From contig RZUM01000005.1 in assembly GCA_004193205.1 (NCBI GenBank), positions 372,001 to 436,000 of the forward strand: a stretch of DNA of 64,000 nucleotides, read 5' to 3'. Positions within the stretch are counted from its first letter, which is position 1; each line of letters begins with the position of its first letter. This DNA comes from Gordonia sediminis (lineage in GTDB: Bacteria > Actinomycetota > Actinomycetes > Mycobacteriales > Mycobacteriaceae). A program made the position numbers and the translations under genes. The notes under the pieces are model-generated. The model saw only the letters and a list, made by a program, of their open reading frames with translations. It ran no database searches and was not told the origin of the DNA. Below, piece by piece: positions 33,653-42,829 of this stretch.

Positions 33653-35623
33653 ATGACTCCCACCAAGCTAGAACCGCTCTTCGAGCCGTTCTCCATCCGG
33701 AACATGACCCTCAAGAACCGGTTGGTACAAACCTCGATGTACAGCTGGTACGCCACCTCCGAGGGTGAGGTCTCCGACCGGCACATGGCGTACATGGTCC
33801 GACGCGCACGTGGTGGCGCCGGGCTCATCATGGTCGAGAACACCTGCATCGACTGGGAGACCGGCCGAGGATCCGGGATGCCGATCCGGATCGACGAGGA
33901 TCGATTCATCCCCGGACTCAACGATCTCGCGAACGCGCTCCATCGTGAGGGCGCCAAGATCGGCGTCCAGCTCTACCATGCCGGCCGCCAGAGCGACGCC
34001 CGTGCGAGGTTGGTCAAGGCCGGGATCGCAACCGACGAGCCCGCCCCGCTGTCGGCCTCGGATGTCACGTCGACGGCGATCGGTGATCAACCGAGGCCAA
34101 TGCTGGTGTCGGAAATCGATGACATGGTCGAGAAGTTCGCCGCGGCCGCGTTGCGTGCGGTGAACGCCGGGATCGATGTGATCGAGGTCCACGCGGTGCA
34201 CGGCTATCTGTTGACCCAGTTCTTCTCACCGCAGACCAACCATCGGGACGACGAGTACGGCGGCAGTCTCGAGAACCGGGCGAGATTCCTGCGGCGCGTC
34301 GTGCGCAGGGTCCGTGAGGTCGTCGGACCGGACTATCCCCTCATCTGCCGGTTCAGTGCCGACGAGCGCGTCCCCGGCGGCGCATCGATCGAGGACAACC
34401 TGCAGCTGGCACGCTGGCTCGCCGACGACGGAATCGACGTCTTCAATGTCTCCGCCGGCACGTACGAAGCACGCCAATGGATCTACGTGCCCGCCGGTGT
34501 GGAGCCCGGCGTCCTCGTGCCGCTGGCCACCGCGGTGCGGGAGGCGACGGGCAAGCCGGTCATCGGGATCAGCCGCCTCGGGATGGACCTGGGCAAGGCA
34601 GCCGAGTTCGTCGCCTCGGGCGCCATCGATCTGGTCGGCATGGGGCGCAGCCAACTCGCCGACCCCGACACGGTCGCCAAGAACCGTGCCGGTCGGGCCG
34701 ACGACGTCCGACCCTGCATCGCGTGCGCCGAGTGCGCCCGCGAGTTCATCGCCAAGCAGAAGCGTATGCAGTGTGTCGTGAATCCCGAACTCGGCTATGA
34801 GTTTCGGGGCACGATGCGGCCGGCGCCGGTGTCTCGGCGAATCGTTGTCATCGGGGCAGGGCCGGCCGGCATGGAGGCAGCCCGGTCGGCGGCGATCCGC
34901 GGCCACGACGTCGTGCTGGTCGAGGCCGAACCCGAGATCGGCGGTCAGCTCCGCCACTCGTTGCTCCCCAGGTTCCATCGGAATGAGATGACTTCGCTGC
35001 TCAACTGGTGGAAGCGCGAGCTCGATCGGCTGAAGGTCGAGATCCGGGTGGGTACGCGTGTGCGTGCGGAGATGCTCAACGATTTTGCCGCCGATCAGAT
35101 CCTCGTGGCCTCGGGTGCGCTCTGGCAGCCCCCAGCGCATCTGGTCGAGCTGCTCGGTGACCGCCCGACCTCTCACGATGTTCTTCTCGATGTCGCGGCA
35201 TTCGCCGGGTCGGCCGTCGTCGTCGGTGGAACCGAGGCCGGTCTCAATGCCGCGTTGGCTCTGGCCGAGGCGGGGACCGAGACCACCCTCGTCGATGACG
35301 CGCCGATTGGGCCCGAGATCAGTGATCTGATGCGCAACGAAATGCTGCATCAGGCGCGTGATGCCGGAGTCCGGATCATCGAGAACGCGTCTGTCGTCTC
35401 GGCCGGCCGCGAGGGTGCCCGATCGGTGCTCGGTCTACGTACTGGTGGCGCCCGCGATATCACCGTCACCGCCGACCACGCGATCGTGTCGCTGACGCCG
35501 ACATCTGCGGTCTCGGAATGGAGTACGGAGCAGGATCTTCGCTTCCTCGGGACCGTCGCGACGCCCACCGGTCGCCTCTATCAGGCGACCCAGGACGGAT
35601 TCTGGGCGACCGCCGAGAACTAA
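33653..35623 (+). CDS. Old-yellow-enzyme / 2,4-dienoyl-CoA reductase-like flavoprotein
   Basis: 656 residues. An N-terminal FMN-binding TIM barrel (about 1-340) shows H-A-V-H-G-Y-L-L-T-Q-F and N-H-R-D-D-E-Y-G-G-S-L-E-N-R. A 4Fe-4S site follows with C355, C358, C361 and C374. The second half is an FAD/NAD(P)H domain with V-V-I-G-A-G-P-A-G-M-E-A at about 397. Relatives reduce enoates or enones, or demethylate amines, passing electrons from NAD(P)H via FAD and FeS to FMN. The third FeS cysteine is spaced C-x2-C-x2-C rather than the usual C-x2-C-x3-C. It lies 13 nt after the NTF2-like gene. Confidence 0.9.
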   Translation: MTPTKLEPLFEPFSIRNMTLKNRLVQTSMYSWYATSEGEVSDRHMAYMVRRARGGAGLIMVENTCIDWETGRGSGMPIRIDEDRFIPGLNDLANALHREGAKIGVQLYHAGRQSDARARLVKAGIATDEPAPLSASDVTSTAIGDQPRPMLVSEIDDMVEKFAAAALRAVNAGIDVIEVHAVHGYLLTQFFSPQTNHRDDEYGGSLENRARFLRRVVRRVREVVGPDYPLICRFSADERVPGGASIEDNLQLARWLADDGIDVFNVSAGTYEARQWIYVPAGVEPGVLVPLATAVREATGKPVIGISRLGMDLGKAAEFVASGAIDLVGMGRSQLADPDTVAKNRAGRADDVRPCIACAECAREFIAKQKRMQCVVNPELGYEFRGTMRPAPVSRRIVVIGAGPAGMEAARSAAIRGHDVVLVEAEPEIGGQLRHSLLPRFHRNEMTSLLNWWKRELDRLKVEIRVGTRVRAEMLNDFAADQILVASGALWQPPAHLVELLGDRPTSHDVLLDVAAFAGSAVVVGGTEAGLNAALALAEAGTETTLVDDAPIGPEISDLMRNEMLHQARDAGVRIIENASVVSAGREGARSVLGLRTGGARDITVTADHAIVSLTPTSAVSEWSTEQDLRFLGTVATPTGRLYQATQDGFWATAEN

Positions 35624-35672
35624 ACCAGCTGACAACACAACCCCTTCACCTTTGATTCAGGAGTAACCACAC

Positions 35673-36512
35673 ATGGGAACACTCGACGGCAAGGTCGCAC
35701 TCATCACCGGCGGCGGACGTGGCCAGGGCCGATCACACGCCGTCACACTCGCCCGGCACGGGGCGTCTGTGGCGATCTGCGACATCGACGTGCAGTACCC
35801 GACGATTCCGTATGACATGACCCAGGATCGCGATCTGGACACCACTGTCGCACTCGTGAAGGAGGCGGGGCGCGAGTGCTTCGCCGAGACCGCGGACGTG
35901 CGGGATCCGGAGCAGGTCAACGGGTTCGTCGCCGCGACGATCGAGCGTTTCGGTCGCATCGACATCCTGTCCGCCAACGCCGGGGTGTGGGCGCCGGCGC
36001 TGCTCACCGAAACATCAAATGATCTCTGGCGCGACACGATCGACACCAACCTCGGCGGCGTCTTCCATGCCATTCGGGCGGTGGCACCACACATGATCGA
36101 ACAACGGGGCGGGCGGATCGTCGCGACCTCGTCGATGTGTGGGCGTCGTGGCACGCCCAATCTGGGTGCCTATACGGCAAGCAAGTGGGGCGTCATCGGG
36201 CTCGTCAAGAGTGCGGCCATCGAACTGGGCGAGTACGGCATCACCGTCAACGCGATCTGCCCGTCGTACGTCGATACTCCGATGATCAACTTCGACGGGT
36301 ACAACCGGATGTTCCGGCCGGATCTGTCGGACCCGACGCGGGAGACGTCGGACGAGGTGGTGAAAACGACCCAGCACACCCTGCCCGTCGGATCGTTCGC
36401 ACCCGAACATATCTCCGATGCGCTGCTGTATCTCGTCTCCGACGGGGCCAAGATGATCAGCGGCACGGCTCTCGACGTGACCGCAGGAATGAGTACGCAA
36501 TGGAGCGCATGA
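35673..36512 (+). CDS. Mycofactocin-coupled-type SDR oxidoreductase
   Basis: 279 residues, classical SDR. NAD motif [11 protein letters not shown] (12-22), with an insertion after strand 2 ([15 protein letters not shown], about 42-56) that marks the mycofactocin-associated subfamily. Catalytic S153/S154, Y167 and K171 are present. Members hold NAD tightly and hand electrons to mycofactocin rather than to free NAD. A caggag ribosome-binding site precedes the ATG. It overlaps the ABC ATPase start by 4 nt. Substrate is an alcohol or hydroxylated ring, not predictable in detail. Confidence 0.88.
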   Translation: MGTLDGKVALITGGGRGQGRSHAVTLARHGASVAICDIDVQYPTIPYDMTQDRDLDTTVALVKEAGRECFAETADVRDPEQVNGFVAATIERFGRIDILSANAGVWAPALLTETSNDLWRDTIDTNLGGVFHAIRAVAPHMIEQRGGRIVATSSMCGRRGTPNLGAYTASKWGVIGLVKSAAIELGEYGITVNAICPSYVDTPMINFDGYNRMFRPDLSDPTRETSDEVVKTTQHTLPVGSFAPEHISDALLYLVSDGAKMISGTALDVTAGMSTQWSA

Positions 36513-38110
36513 GGACAAGCCCGTCGAGTTCTACTGTGTCCCCGGCCTTGTCGGTGCGAAATCTGTCGAAGACGTTCGCGGGACAGCGGGCACTCGACGA
36601 CGTGACATTCGATCTGCACCGCGGCAAGATCACCGCGCTGTTGGGGATGAACGGCTCGGGTAAATCGACCCTGATCAAGATCCTGGCGGGCGTATACCAA
36701 CCGGACCCGGGCGCCACGATCGAGGTTTCCGGCGACAGCCTTGCGCTGCCGGTCAGCCCCGGCGCCGCCCACCGCGCCGGACTGCGATTCCTGCATCAGG
36801 ATGTGGGTCTCGTCGACGCCCTCACAATTGCCGACAACTTCGCCTTCGTCGATCGATTTCGACGCAACGCGTTCGGTCGGATCAACCGCAAGGCGCAGTA
36901 CCGGCATGTGAGTCGGACCATGGCGCACTTCGGCATCGACGAGCGACCAGATCGTCTCGTCTCCGAACTCGATCCGACCACGAGGACGATGATCGGGATA
37001 GCGCGAGCGTTCCAGGACGAAGAGGAGGCCGGTGAGGCCGCGTTTGCCCGCAACATCCTGGTCCTCGACGAGCCGACGGCGTCGCTGCCCGCCGGCGAGG
37101 TCGACCGCGTGCTCGACATCCTCCGGACCCTGCGCTCTCACGGTGGAACGGCGATCTATGTCAGCCACCGGATCGATGAGGTTCGCCAGATCGCGGACCG
37201 CATGGTCATTCTCCGTGACGGGAAGTTGGTCGACGACAAGGACCTGGGTGCGCTGACCGAGAGCCAGATCGTCGACGACATCGTCGGCCAGAAGTTGGAA
37301 AAGGTGCAACTGCGCGGTGCCGCCGAACGCGAAGGCGACACCGTGCTGAAGGTGCGCGGATTGCGCGGCCCGAGACTGGCCGGACTCGATCTCGATCTGC
37401 GGTCCGGAGAGGTTCTGGGCATCGCCGGCCTGGTCGGATGCGGACGCAGCGAAATGGTACGCATCCTCGCCGGCGCCCAGCGGCGCAGTGCAGGTGTTGT
37501 CGAGGTCAGCGGCAAAGACCACTGTCCCGCCGACCCGGCCTCGGCCATCGCGGCCGGTGTGGCGTGTGTTCCGCAGAACCGGCGGGTCGACGGTTGTGTG
37601 CTTCCCATGACCGTGGGTGAGAACCTGACTCTCGGTCGCCTGCGTGAGTTCACCAATCGAGCGGCCACGGTGCGATCGGGCAGCGAACTCGCCGACAGCC
37701 TGGCAAAGGTGGCTGCCTACAACATCAAGCCCCCCTCATTGTCACGACCGATCGCGACACTGTCCGGCGGCAATCAGCAGAAGGTGGTCGTCGCCCGCGC
37801 CGCCAGCCACCGGCCGGCCGTGCTCCTTCTGGATGAGCCGACTCAGGGAGTCGATGCCCTCGCCAAGCAAGAGATCTGGAATCTCGTTCGGCAACTGGCA
37901 GATTCCGGAACCGGGGTCATCCTCGCATCGACCGATTTCAGCGAACTCGAGACGCTGGCCGATCGTGTGATCGTGCTCGATCGGGGGCGTCAGGTTGCCG
38001 AAGTCACCGGTGACGGCATCAACGAGTCGCAGCTGGCGGCTCTCTCCAGCAGCGGGCCTCCGCCCGCACCATCCACACCCGAACACGCAGGATTGAAGGC
38101 CCCGGCATGA
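36509..38110 (+). CDS. CUT2 sugar-type ABC transporter, duplicated ATPase subunit
   Basis: 533 residues from ATG 36509 (ggagcgc just upstream; 36500 is possible). NBD1 (about 12-255) has Walker [10 protein letters not shown] (46-54) and Walker [10 protein letters not shown], but its signature position reads L-D-P-T-T-R-T-M-I instead of LSGGQ, and an acidic E-E-E-A-G-E insert follows. NBD2 (about 270-515) has a degenerate Walker A G-L-V-G-C-G-R-S and a good signature L-S-G-G-N-Q-Q-K (418-425). This leaves one complete ATP site. RbsA/MglA-like transport of sugars or cyclitols is implied. Overlaps the permease by 4 nt. Confidence 0.9.
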   Translation: MRTSPSSSTVSPALSVRNLSKTFAGQRALDDVTFDLHRGKITALLGMNGSGKSTLIKILAGVYQPDPGATIEVSGDSLALPVSPGAAHRAGLRFLHQDVGLVDALTIADNFAFVDRFRRNAFGRINRKAQYRHVSRTMAHFGIDERPDRLVSELDPTTRTMIGIARAFQDEEEAGEAAFARNILVLDEPTASLPAGEVDRVLDILRTLRSHGGTAIYVSHRIDEVRQIADRMVILRDGKLVDDKDLGALTESQIVDDIVGQKLEKVQLRGAAEREGDTVLKVRGLRGPRLAGLDLDLRSGEVLGIAGLVGCGRSEMVRILAGAQRRSAGVVEVSGKDHCPADPASAIAAGVACVPQNRRVDGCVLPMTVGENLTLGRLREFTNRAATVRSGSELADSLAKVAAYNIKPPSLSRPIATLSGGNQQKVVVARAASHRPAVLLLDEPTQGVDALAKQEIWNLVRQLADSGTGVILASTDFSELETLADRVIVLDRGRQVAEVTGDGINESQLAALSSSGPPPAPSTPEHAGLKAPA

Positions 38111-39147
38111 CCAAGACAACCGACGTCATCCACAAACCCGACGTCACCGACGAGCCCACCATGCATCACGAAGCTGTCAAACAAGTGCGCCCTTCGCGAC
38201 TGCACAATCTCGCCAGCAACTATGGAGTCGTCGGATTCCTCCTGCTGATGATTCTGGTGTTCGCGATCGCGATTCCGGACACCTTCCCCACACCCGACAA
38301 CTTCCGGGGAATTCTGGGCGATCAGTCCATCCCCGCCATCCTCGCGCTTGCCGCTCTCTTGCCTTTGGCCGCAGGAGAATTCGACCTATCGCTGGGCGCC
38401 ACACTCGGGTTCTCCGCGATCGTCGCGATCTCGCTCTCCAACGCCGGCTTGCCGGTGCCCATCGTCGTCCTGGCGACGCTCCTCGCAGGTCTGATGATCG
38501 GCGCAATCAACGCACTGCTCGTCGTGAAGCTGGGTGTCAACGCATTCATCGCCACCCTCGCGACGGCGACGGTGCTGGCAGGGCTGAACTTGCTGATCAC
38601 CAACGGTTCACTCCTGACCGTCGAGTCGGATTCCTACGTGAAGATCACGGCAACAACAGTTCTCGGCGTGCAGGTCGTCTTCGCGTTCGCTGCGTGCACC
38701 GCCCTGGTCCTGTGGTACGTGCTGGAGAAGAGTCCGTACGGCCGATACCTGCGGGCCACCGGCATGGGCCGCGACGCCGCACGGCTCAGTGGTATCCGGA
38801 CCAACCGCTACCTCGCGAGCGCGTTCATCGTCGCGGGTGTGATGGCCGCCTTTGCGGGCTTCCTCTTCTCCTCGAGGTCCGGATCGGTTCCGCCGACTCT
38901 CGGTCCCGAGTTCTTGCTACCCGCCTACGCCGCAGCCTTCCTCGGAGCCACCACCATCAGACCCGGGTACTTCAACGTGTGGGGAACGATCGTCGGCGTA
39001 CTGCTCCTCGCGGTCGGAAGTAACGGGCTCACCCTCTTGGGTGCCGAGACCTGGGTCACCAACGTGTTCAACGGCGTGGCACTCATGATCGCGGTGAGCC
39101 TTTCGGTTCAGGTCGCGCGACGCCGCGACCGTGCCCAGCGAACGTGA
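38107..39147 (+). CDS. CUT2 sugar-type ABC transporter permease
   Basis: 346 residues, RbsC/BPD_transp_2 family, with about 9-10 TM helices. The N-terminal 45 residues are polar and cytoplasmic. The signature P-L-A-A-G-E-F-D-L-S-L-G (about 93-104) and the coupling-helix region A-T-G-M-G-R-D-A-A-R-L-S-G-I (about 217-230) are visible. Forms the channel with the duplicated ATPase encoded upstream. The family imports pentoses, galactose, inositol and related polyols. Confidence 0.9.
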   Translation: MTKTTDVIHKPDVTDEPTMHHEAVKQVRPSRLHNLASNYGVVGFLLLMILVFAIAIPDTFPTPDNFRGILGDQSIPAILALAALLPLAAGEFDLSLGATLGFSAIVAISLSNAGLPVPIVVLATLLAGLMIGAINALLVVKLGVNAFIATLATATVLAGLNLLITNGSLLTVESDSYVKITATTVLGVQVVFAFAACTALVLWYVLEKSPYGRYLRATGMGRDAARLSGIRTNRYLASAFIVAGVMAAFAGFLFSSRSGSVPPTLGPEFLLPAYAAAFLGATTIRPGYFNVWGTIVGVLLLAVGSNGLTLLGAETWVTNVFNGVALMIAVSLSVQVARRRDRAQRT

Positions 39148-39191
39148 CCTGTTCGGCCCCAAACGCCTGACGCTCCTCCCTCATCCCTCCA

Positions 39192-39211
39192 GCCGGGGCT
39201 CGTGTCCCGGC
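39192..39211 (+). terminator. Short hairpin between permease and binding-protein genes
   Basis: Stem gccggg/cccggc with 8-nt loop in the 92-nt gap. No T-run. Probably an mRNA-stability or processing element that separates expression of the binding protein from that of the membrane parts. Confidence 0.3.
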
Positions 39212-39239
39212 CTGCTCCCTCACGAGAAAGTCCGAGTCA

Positions 39240-40367
39240 GTGAACAAGAAAACCCGCGCGATCGCTGCGATCGCCATACCGATCGCGATTGCATTATTCG
39301 GAACAGCCTGCGGTGGTGCGGATACCGCGAACACCGCATCCGACGCAGAAATTCAGGCCGGGATCACCAAGGCGCAGACCGTCCTCGCTGATGGTTCCAA
39401 GAACGTCACCGAGGTCAACGCAGGGTCCACATCTCCAGCCATCGAGAAGAACAAGTTCGTCGTCACGATTCCGTGCTCCTATGCGGCAGAAGGCTGCAAG
39501 CGCTCCGTCGACGGTTTCGCGGACGCCGCGAAACAAGTCGGCTGGCGGACGCAGAACATCGATCCGGCCGGTGATCCCGAGAAGATGCGGCAGGCGATAC
39601 AAACCGCGACACGGCTGCATGCCGACGGCATCCTGCTCGCCGCGACGCCGCCCTCGACGGTGCGCACCGCCGTGGACCAGGCCAAAGCCGCCGGAATCAC
39701 GGTGATCAATAGCCTCGAACCCGCCAACGATCTGTTCGACGCCAACGCGACAACCGACCACCTCGCCGCGGGCCGCGTTTCTGCCGCGTACACAACGGTC
39801 GCCTCGAACGGCAGGGCCAAGATCATCGCGGTCAACGACCCCGAGTTTCAGTCGGTGTCGGACTGGTACAAGGGATTCACCGAGGGCCTCAAAGAGTTCT
39901 GCCCCGGTTGCCAGGTCGTCAAGGAGATCGAGTTCCAGATCGCCAACCTGCAGACACAGCTCCCCACTCAGTTCCAGGCGGCACTGCAGGCCAATCCCGA
40001 CGCGGATTTCGTCTGGTCGGCCTACGACCCCGTCGCGGCCGCGATTGCCCCGGTGATCGAGCGGAGCCCATCTGCGAGCAAGATCAAGATCGTCTCGAAC
40101 AATGGCGATTCCTTCGCACTGACCGATATTAAGGCCGGAGACAAGCCGCTGTCGGCAACCGTCGCTTATCCCATCGAGTGGCAGTCGTATGTGGCACTCG
40201 ACCAGATGAATCGGCTCTTCGCGGGGCAACCGGTGGAGAACACCGTGAACGTGCCGATCAAACTCATGACCAAAGACAACATCACAACCATCCCGTGGAA
40301 CGGTGATGTCGACTGGAAGTCTGCGTACCTCGACCTCTGGCACGTCAACGGCGCGTCCTCACAGTAA
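39240..40367 (+). CDS. Sugar-type ABC transporter substrate-binding lipoprotein
   Basis: 375 residues with a GTG start. Signal peptide M-N-K-K-T-R-A... followed by a hydrophobic core and a lipobox ending at C24 (F-G-T-A-C-G-G), so it is probably anchored outside the membrane. The mature part is a periplasmic-binding-protein type 1 fold (Peripla_BP_4), with residues such as D-P-A-G-D-P-E-K-M and V-V-N/I-N-S-L. A C-C pair (C-S-Y-A-A-E-G-C and C-P-G-C) could form disulfides. It should set the specificity of the transporter, but ligand cannot be read from sequence. Confidence 0.88.
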   Translation: MNKKTRAIAAIAIPIAIALFGTACGGADTANTASDAEIQAGITKAQTVLADGSKNVTEVNAGSTSPAIEKNKFVVTIPCSYAAEGCKRSVDGFADAAKQVGWRTQNIDPAGDPEKMRQAIQTATRLHADGILLAATPPSTVRTAVDQAKAAGITVINSLEPANDLFDANATTDHLAAGRVSAAYTTVASNGRAKIIAVNDPEFQSVSDWYKGFTEGLKEFCPGCQVVKEIEFQIANLQTQLPTQFQAALQANPDADFVWSAYDPVAAAIAPVIERSPSASKIKIVSNNGDSFALTDIKAGDKPLSATVAYPIEWQSYVALDQMNRLFAGQPVENTVNVPIKLMTKDNITTIPWNGDVDWKSAYLDLWHVNGASSQ

Positions 40368-40384
40368 GGGATTCGGAGCACACC

Positions 40385-41227
40385 ATGAACAGATTCAACG
40401 GCAAGACCGTCTTCGTCACCGGCGTCGCCCGTGGGCAGGGCCGCAACCATGCGATCAGGTTCGCGGAGGAGGGTGCCCGGGTCATCGGAGTCGATCTCGC
40501 GGGGCCCGTCAGCACGACCCACTATCCGGGCGCGACTGGAGATGACCTCGAGGAAACCGGTCGCCTTCTGGAGAAGACCGGCGCCGAATATCGTTTGTAC
40601 CCCTGCGATGTCCGCGACCTGAAAGGTCTGGAAAGGGCGGTGGCGGACGGCCTGGTGGCATTCGGCGGAATCGATATCGTCCTCCCGACTGCCGGCATCA
40701 CCTCGCTCGGCGCGACATGGGAACTCACCGAGGAACAATGGGACGAGATGGTCGCGATCAATCTATCGGGCGTGTGGCGCACGCTGCGGGCGACGCTGCC
40801 CACCATGGTCGAGCGCGGATCCGGTGGTTCGATCGTCCTCACCGGCTCGATCGCGGGAATCATCGGGATGCCATACCTCGCGCACTACGCCGCGACGAAG
40901 CACGGAGTCAATGGGCTGGTGAAGTCTCTGGCCAATGAGCTTGCGCCGCATCGTATCAGGGTGAACAGCGTCAACCCGTCGAATGTTGCGACCCCGATGA
41001 TCCTCAATGACGCGACGTACCAGCATTTCCGGCCGGACGTGCCGGGAGCCACCCAGGAGGACGCGATTCCCGCCTTCTCCTCCTACAACCTGCTCGACGT
41101 TCCGTGGGTGGAGAGCGACGACGTCTCCAATGCCGTGCTGTGGCTGTGCTCGGACGAAGCCCGCTTCCTGACCGGCGTGATGCTGCCGGTCGACACCGGA
41201 ACGGTCGTCAAGTGGCCGGGCGCATGA
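40385..41227 (+). CDS. Second mycofactocin-coupled-type SDR oxidoreductase
   Basis: 280 residues. NAD motif T-G-V-A-R-G-Q-G-R-N-H (12-22), and the subfamily insertion with H-Y-P-G-A-T-G-D-D-L-E-E-T (46-58) as in the SDR at 35673. Catalytic S155, Y168 and K172 are present. The usual N-A-G of strand 4 reads P-T-A-G here. Identity to the first SDR is clear but not high, so they probably act on different intermediates. It lies 17 nt after the binding-protein gene. Confidence 0.85.
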   Translation: MNRFNGKTVFVTGVARGQGRNHAIRFAEEGARVIGVDLAGPVSTTHYPGATGDDLEETGRLLEKTGAEYRLYPCDVRDLKGLERAVADGLVAFGGIDIVLPTAGITSLGATWELTEEQWDEMVAINLSGVWRTLRATLPTMVERGSGGSIVLTGSIAGIIGMPYLAHYAATKHGVNGLVKSLANELAPHRIRVNSVNPSNVATPMILNDATYQHFRPDVPGATQEDAIPAFSSYNLLDVPWVESDDVSNAVLWLCSDEARFLTGVMLPVDTGTVVKWPGA

Positions 41228-41285
41228 TGCGCGCAACCGGCAAGACGGCGTCAGGGCATCGACAGATTCAGAAGGTGAGTCAGTC

Positions 41286-41786
41286 ATGGAAATAGGCAAG
41301 GTCATCGCTCCCGGCACCGAGAACGGACTCCAGATCGGCGACCGGGAAGAGGGCGGGATCCTTGATCTGCCCGAATCGCATCTGGCACTGCTGCGAGGGC
41401 CGGTCACCGGAGTCATGTCGACCGTGAACCGAAGTGGCACTGTGCAGCTCACACCGGTGTGGGTCATGGATGATGGGAACAACATCCTGGTCAACTCGGT
41501 CCGCGGCAGATTGAAGGATCGCAACATCCGCGAACGTCCTCAGGTGACCGTCATGCTTGTCAATCCAGAGAATCCGTTTCAGTGGATGAGCATTCAGGGT
41601 GAGGTGGTCGAGATCGTGGACGAGGACGATCCAGATCGCGGGCATCTCGCAACCGACATGATCAACGAGGCATCGAGGCTGTATATGGAGACCGATGTCT
41701 ATCCGGTGCGCGACCCGCGTGGCGAGGTCCGAAGTCTGTACTTCATTCGCCCAGACCGCGTGATGGCGATGGGTGAGGGTGCCTGA
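41286..41786 (+). CDS. PPOX-class F420/FMN-dependent oxidoreductase
   Basis: 166 residues, split-barrel flavin/F420-binding fold. The cofactor-binding part T-V-Q-L-T-P-V-W-V...R-G-R-L-K-D-R-N-I-R-E-R-P-Q-V is the pattern of Rv1155-like PPOX proteins. F420H2 or FMN as the cofactor is inferred from family. It overlaps the next gene by one nucleotide (TGATG-type junction). In this operon it may reduce an enone or imine intermediate. Confidence 0.82.
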   Translation: MEIGKVIAPGTENGLQIGDREEGGILDLPESHLALLRGPVTGVMSTVNRSGTVQLTPVWVMDDGNNILVNSVRGRLKDRNIRERPQVTVMLVNPENPFQWMSIQGEVVEIVDEDDPDRGHLATDMINEASRLYMETDVYPVRDPRGEVRSLYFIRPDRVMAMGEGA

Positions 41787-42301
41787 TGACTGCCGACGGA
41801 GCGCGGGAGGCCTTCGCGGACTGCTCGCCGGCGTGGGCGGCACGCGCCGGACACGTGGAACCTGTCGGCGCGCAACCAATTCCGGAGGACGCAGCGGAAC
41901 TGGCGAACCGGTACGCGTTGATCGAAACCGTTCAGCGATATGCGTACGCCTACGATGAACGGTCGCTGTCTGCGCTGCGCGAACTGTTCACCGAGTCCGT
42001 CGTGTTTTCGTACACGGTCAGTGGCGGGCCGATCGGCGAAGTCCGTGGGCGGGATGCCGTCATCGGCTGGCTCGACGAGATCATGGCATCGCAAGCCGAC
42101 CAGCGGCGCCACATCGTGTCGAACATCGTCACCCAACACCTCGGGTATGAGTCCGCGACCCTCGTTGCCTACCTCGCCCTGTTCTCGGTCGCTGCCACGG
42201 CGCAGCTGGTGACCACCGGTTTCTACCGTTTCGAACTGCTGCGCCAGGACGATCGATGGAAGATCTCAGCTGTCCTCGACGGACTCGACCGGCCGTTCTG
42301 A
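41786..42301 (+). CDS. NTF2-like / SnoaL_4-type protein (paralogue 2)
   Basis: 171 residues, start shares a base with the stop of the PPOX gene. N-terminal 35 residues are variable. Core motifs Y-D-E-R-S, D-Q-R-R-H and T-T-G-F-Y are the same as in the protein at 33142, with the C-terminal L-D-G-L-D-R-P-F. The putative Asp-His dyad is retained. It is probably a dehydratase or isomerase. Confidence 0.8.
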   Translation: MTADGAREAFADCSPAWAARAGHVEPVGAQPIPEDAAELANRYALIETVQRYAYAYDERSLSALRELFTESVVFSYTVSGGPIGEVRGRDAVIGWLDEIMASQADQRRHIVSNIVTQHLGYESATLVAYLALFSVAATAQLVTTGFYRFELLRQDDRWKISAVLDGLDRPF

Positions 42302-42337
42302 ACGTTTCTACTTGATCCAGAGTCGTAAGGAATTGTC

Positions 42338-42769
42338 ATGTCTTCGCTTGCTGCGTTGTCCGTCGACGACCATGCAGAAATCGTCCAACTCGTCGGCGAC
42401 TACGGATACCACCACGACGAACGAGACTTCGGTCGACTCGGCGAACTGTTCACCGACGATGCGCGGTACACGATGGTGATCGCGGGTGGGGATACGATCG
42501 GGCCCCGACAGGGACGGGACGCGATCGTGGCACAGATATCCGAGTTCAAGTCGCGCCAATCCGACATTCGGCGCCATGTGATCACGAATGTCTCTGTCAC
42601 CTCCATCAACGCTGATGTGGCCAGCGTCCGGTGCTATGTGTCGGTTCTGGCGACAACTCCGGAGCGCACCGAGGTGGTCACTGCCGGTGTCTATCACGAT
42701 CGTGTCGTACGACAGGGCGGCCGTTGGTTGATCGCCGAGAAACTACTCCGGCTCGACCGGTCGTTCTGA
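42338..42769 (+). CDS. NTF2-like / SnoaL_4-type protein (paralogue 3)
   Basis: 143 residues, last gene of the island. H-D-E-R-D, D-I-R-R-H and T-A-G-V-Y correspond to the motifs of paralogues 1 and 2, and the C-terminus L-R-L-D-R-S-F matches paralogue 2. The Tyr before the catalytic-type Asp is His here. 36-nt gap to the previous gene. A role as dehydratase, isomerase or binding partner is likely. Confidence 0.8.
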   Translation: MSSLAALSVDDHAEIVQLVGDYGYHHDERDFGRLGELFTDDARYTMVIAGGDTIGPRQGRDAIVAQISEFKSRQSDIRRHVITNVSVTSINADVASVRCYVSVLATTPERTEVVTAGVYHDRVVRQGGRWLIAEKLLRLDRSF

Positions 42770-42792
42770 CCACCATCGAGATGCCACCGAAA

Positions 42793-42809
42793 CCGGCCGA
42801 TCGGGCCGG
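42793..42809 (+). terminator. Hairpin at the end of the 33-42.8 kb operon
   Basis: Stem ccggcc/ggccgg with a 5-nt loop between the last NTF2-like gene and the second AraC gene. No T-run follows. It may terminate the long operon or simply be a GC palindrome. Confidence 0.3.
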
Positions 42810-42829
42810 CGGCTCGTAGGATCGAGTGG

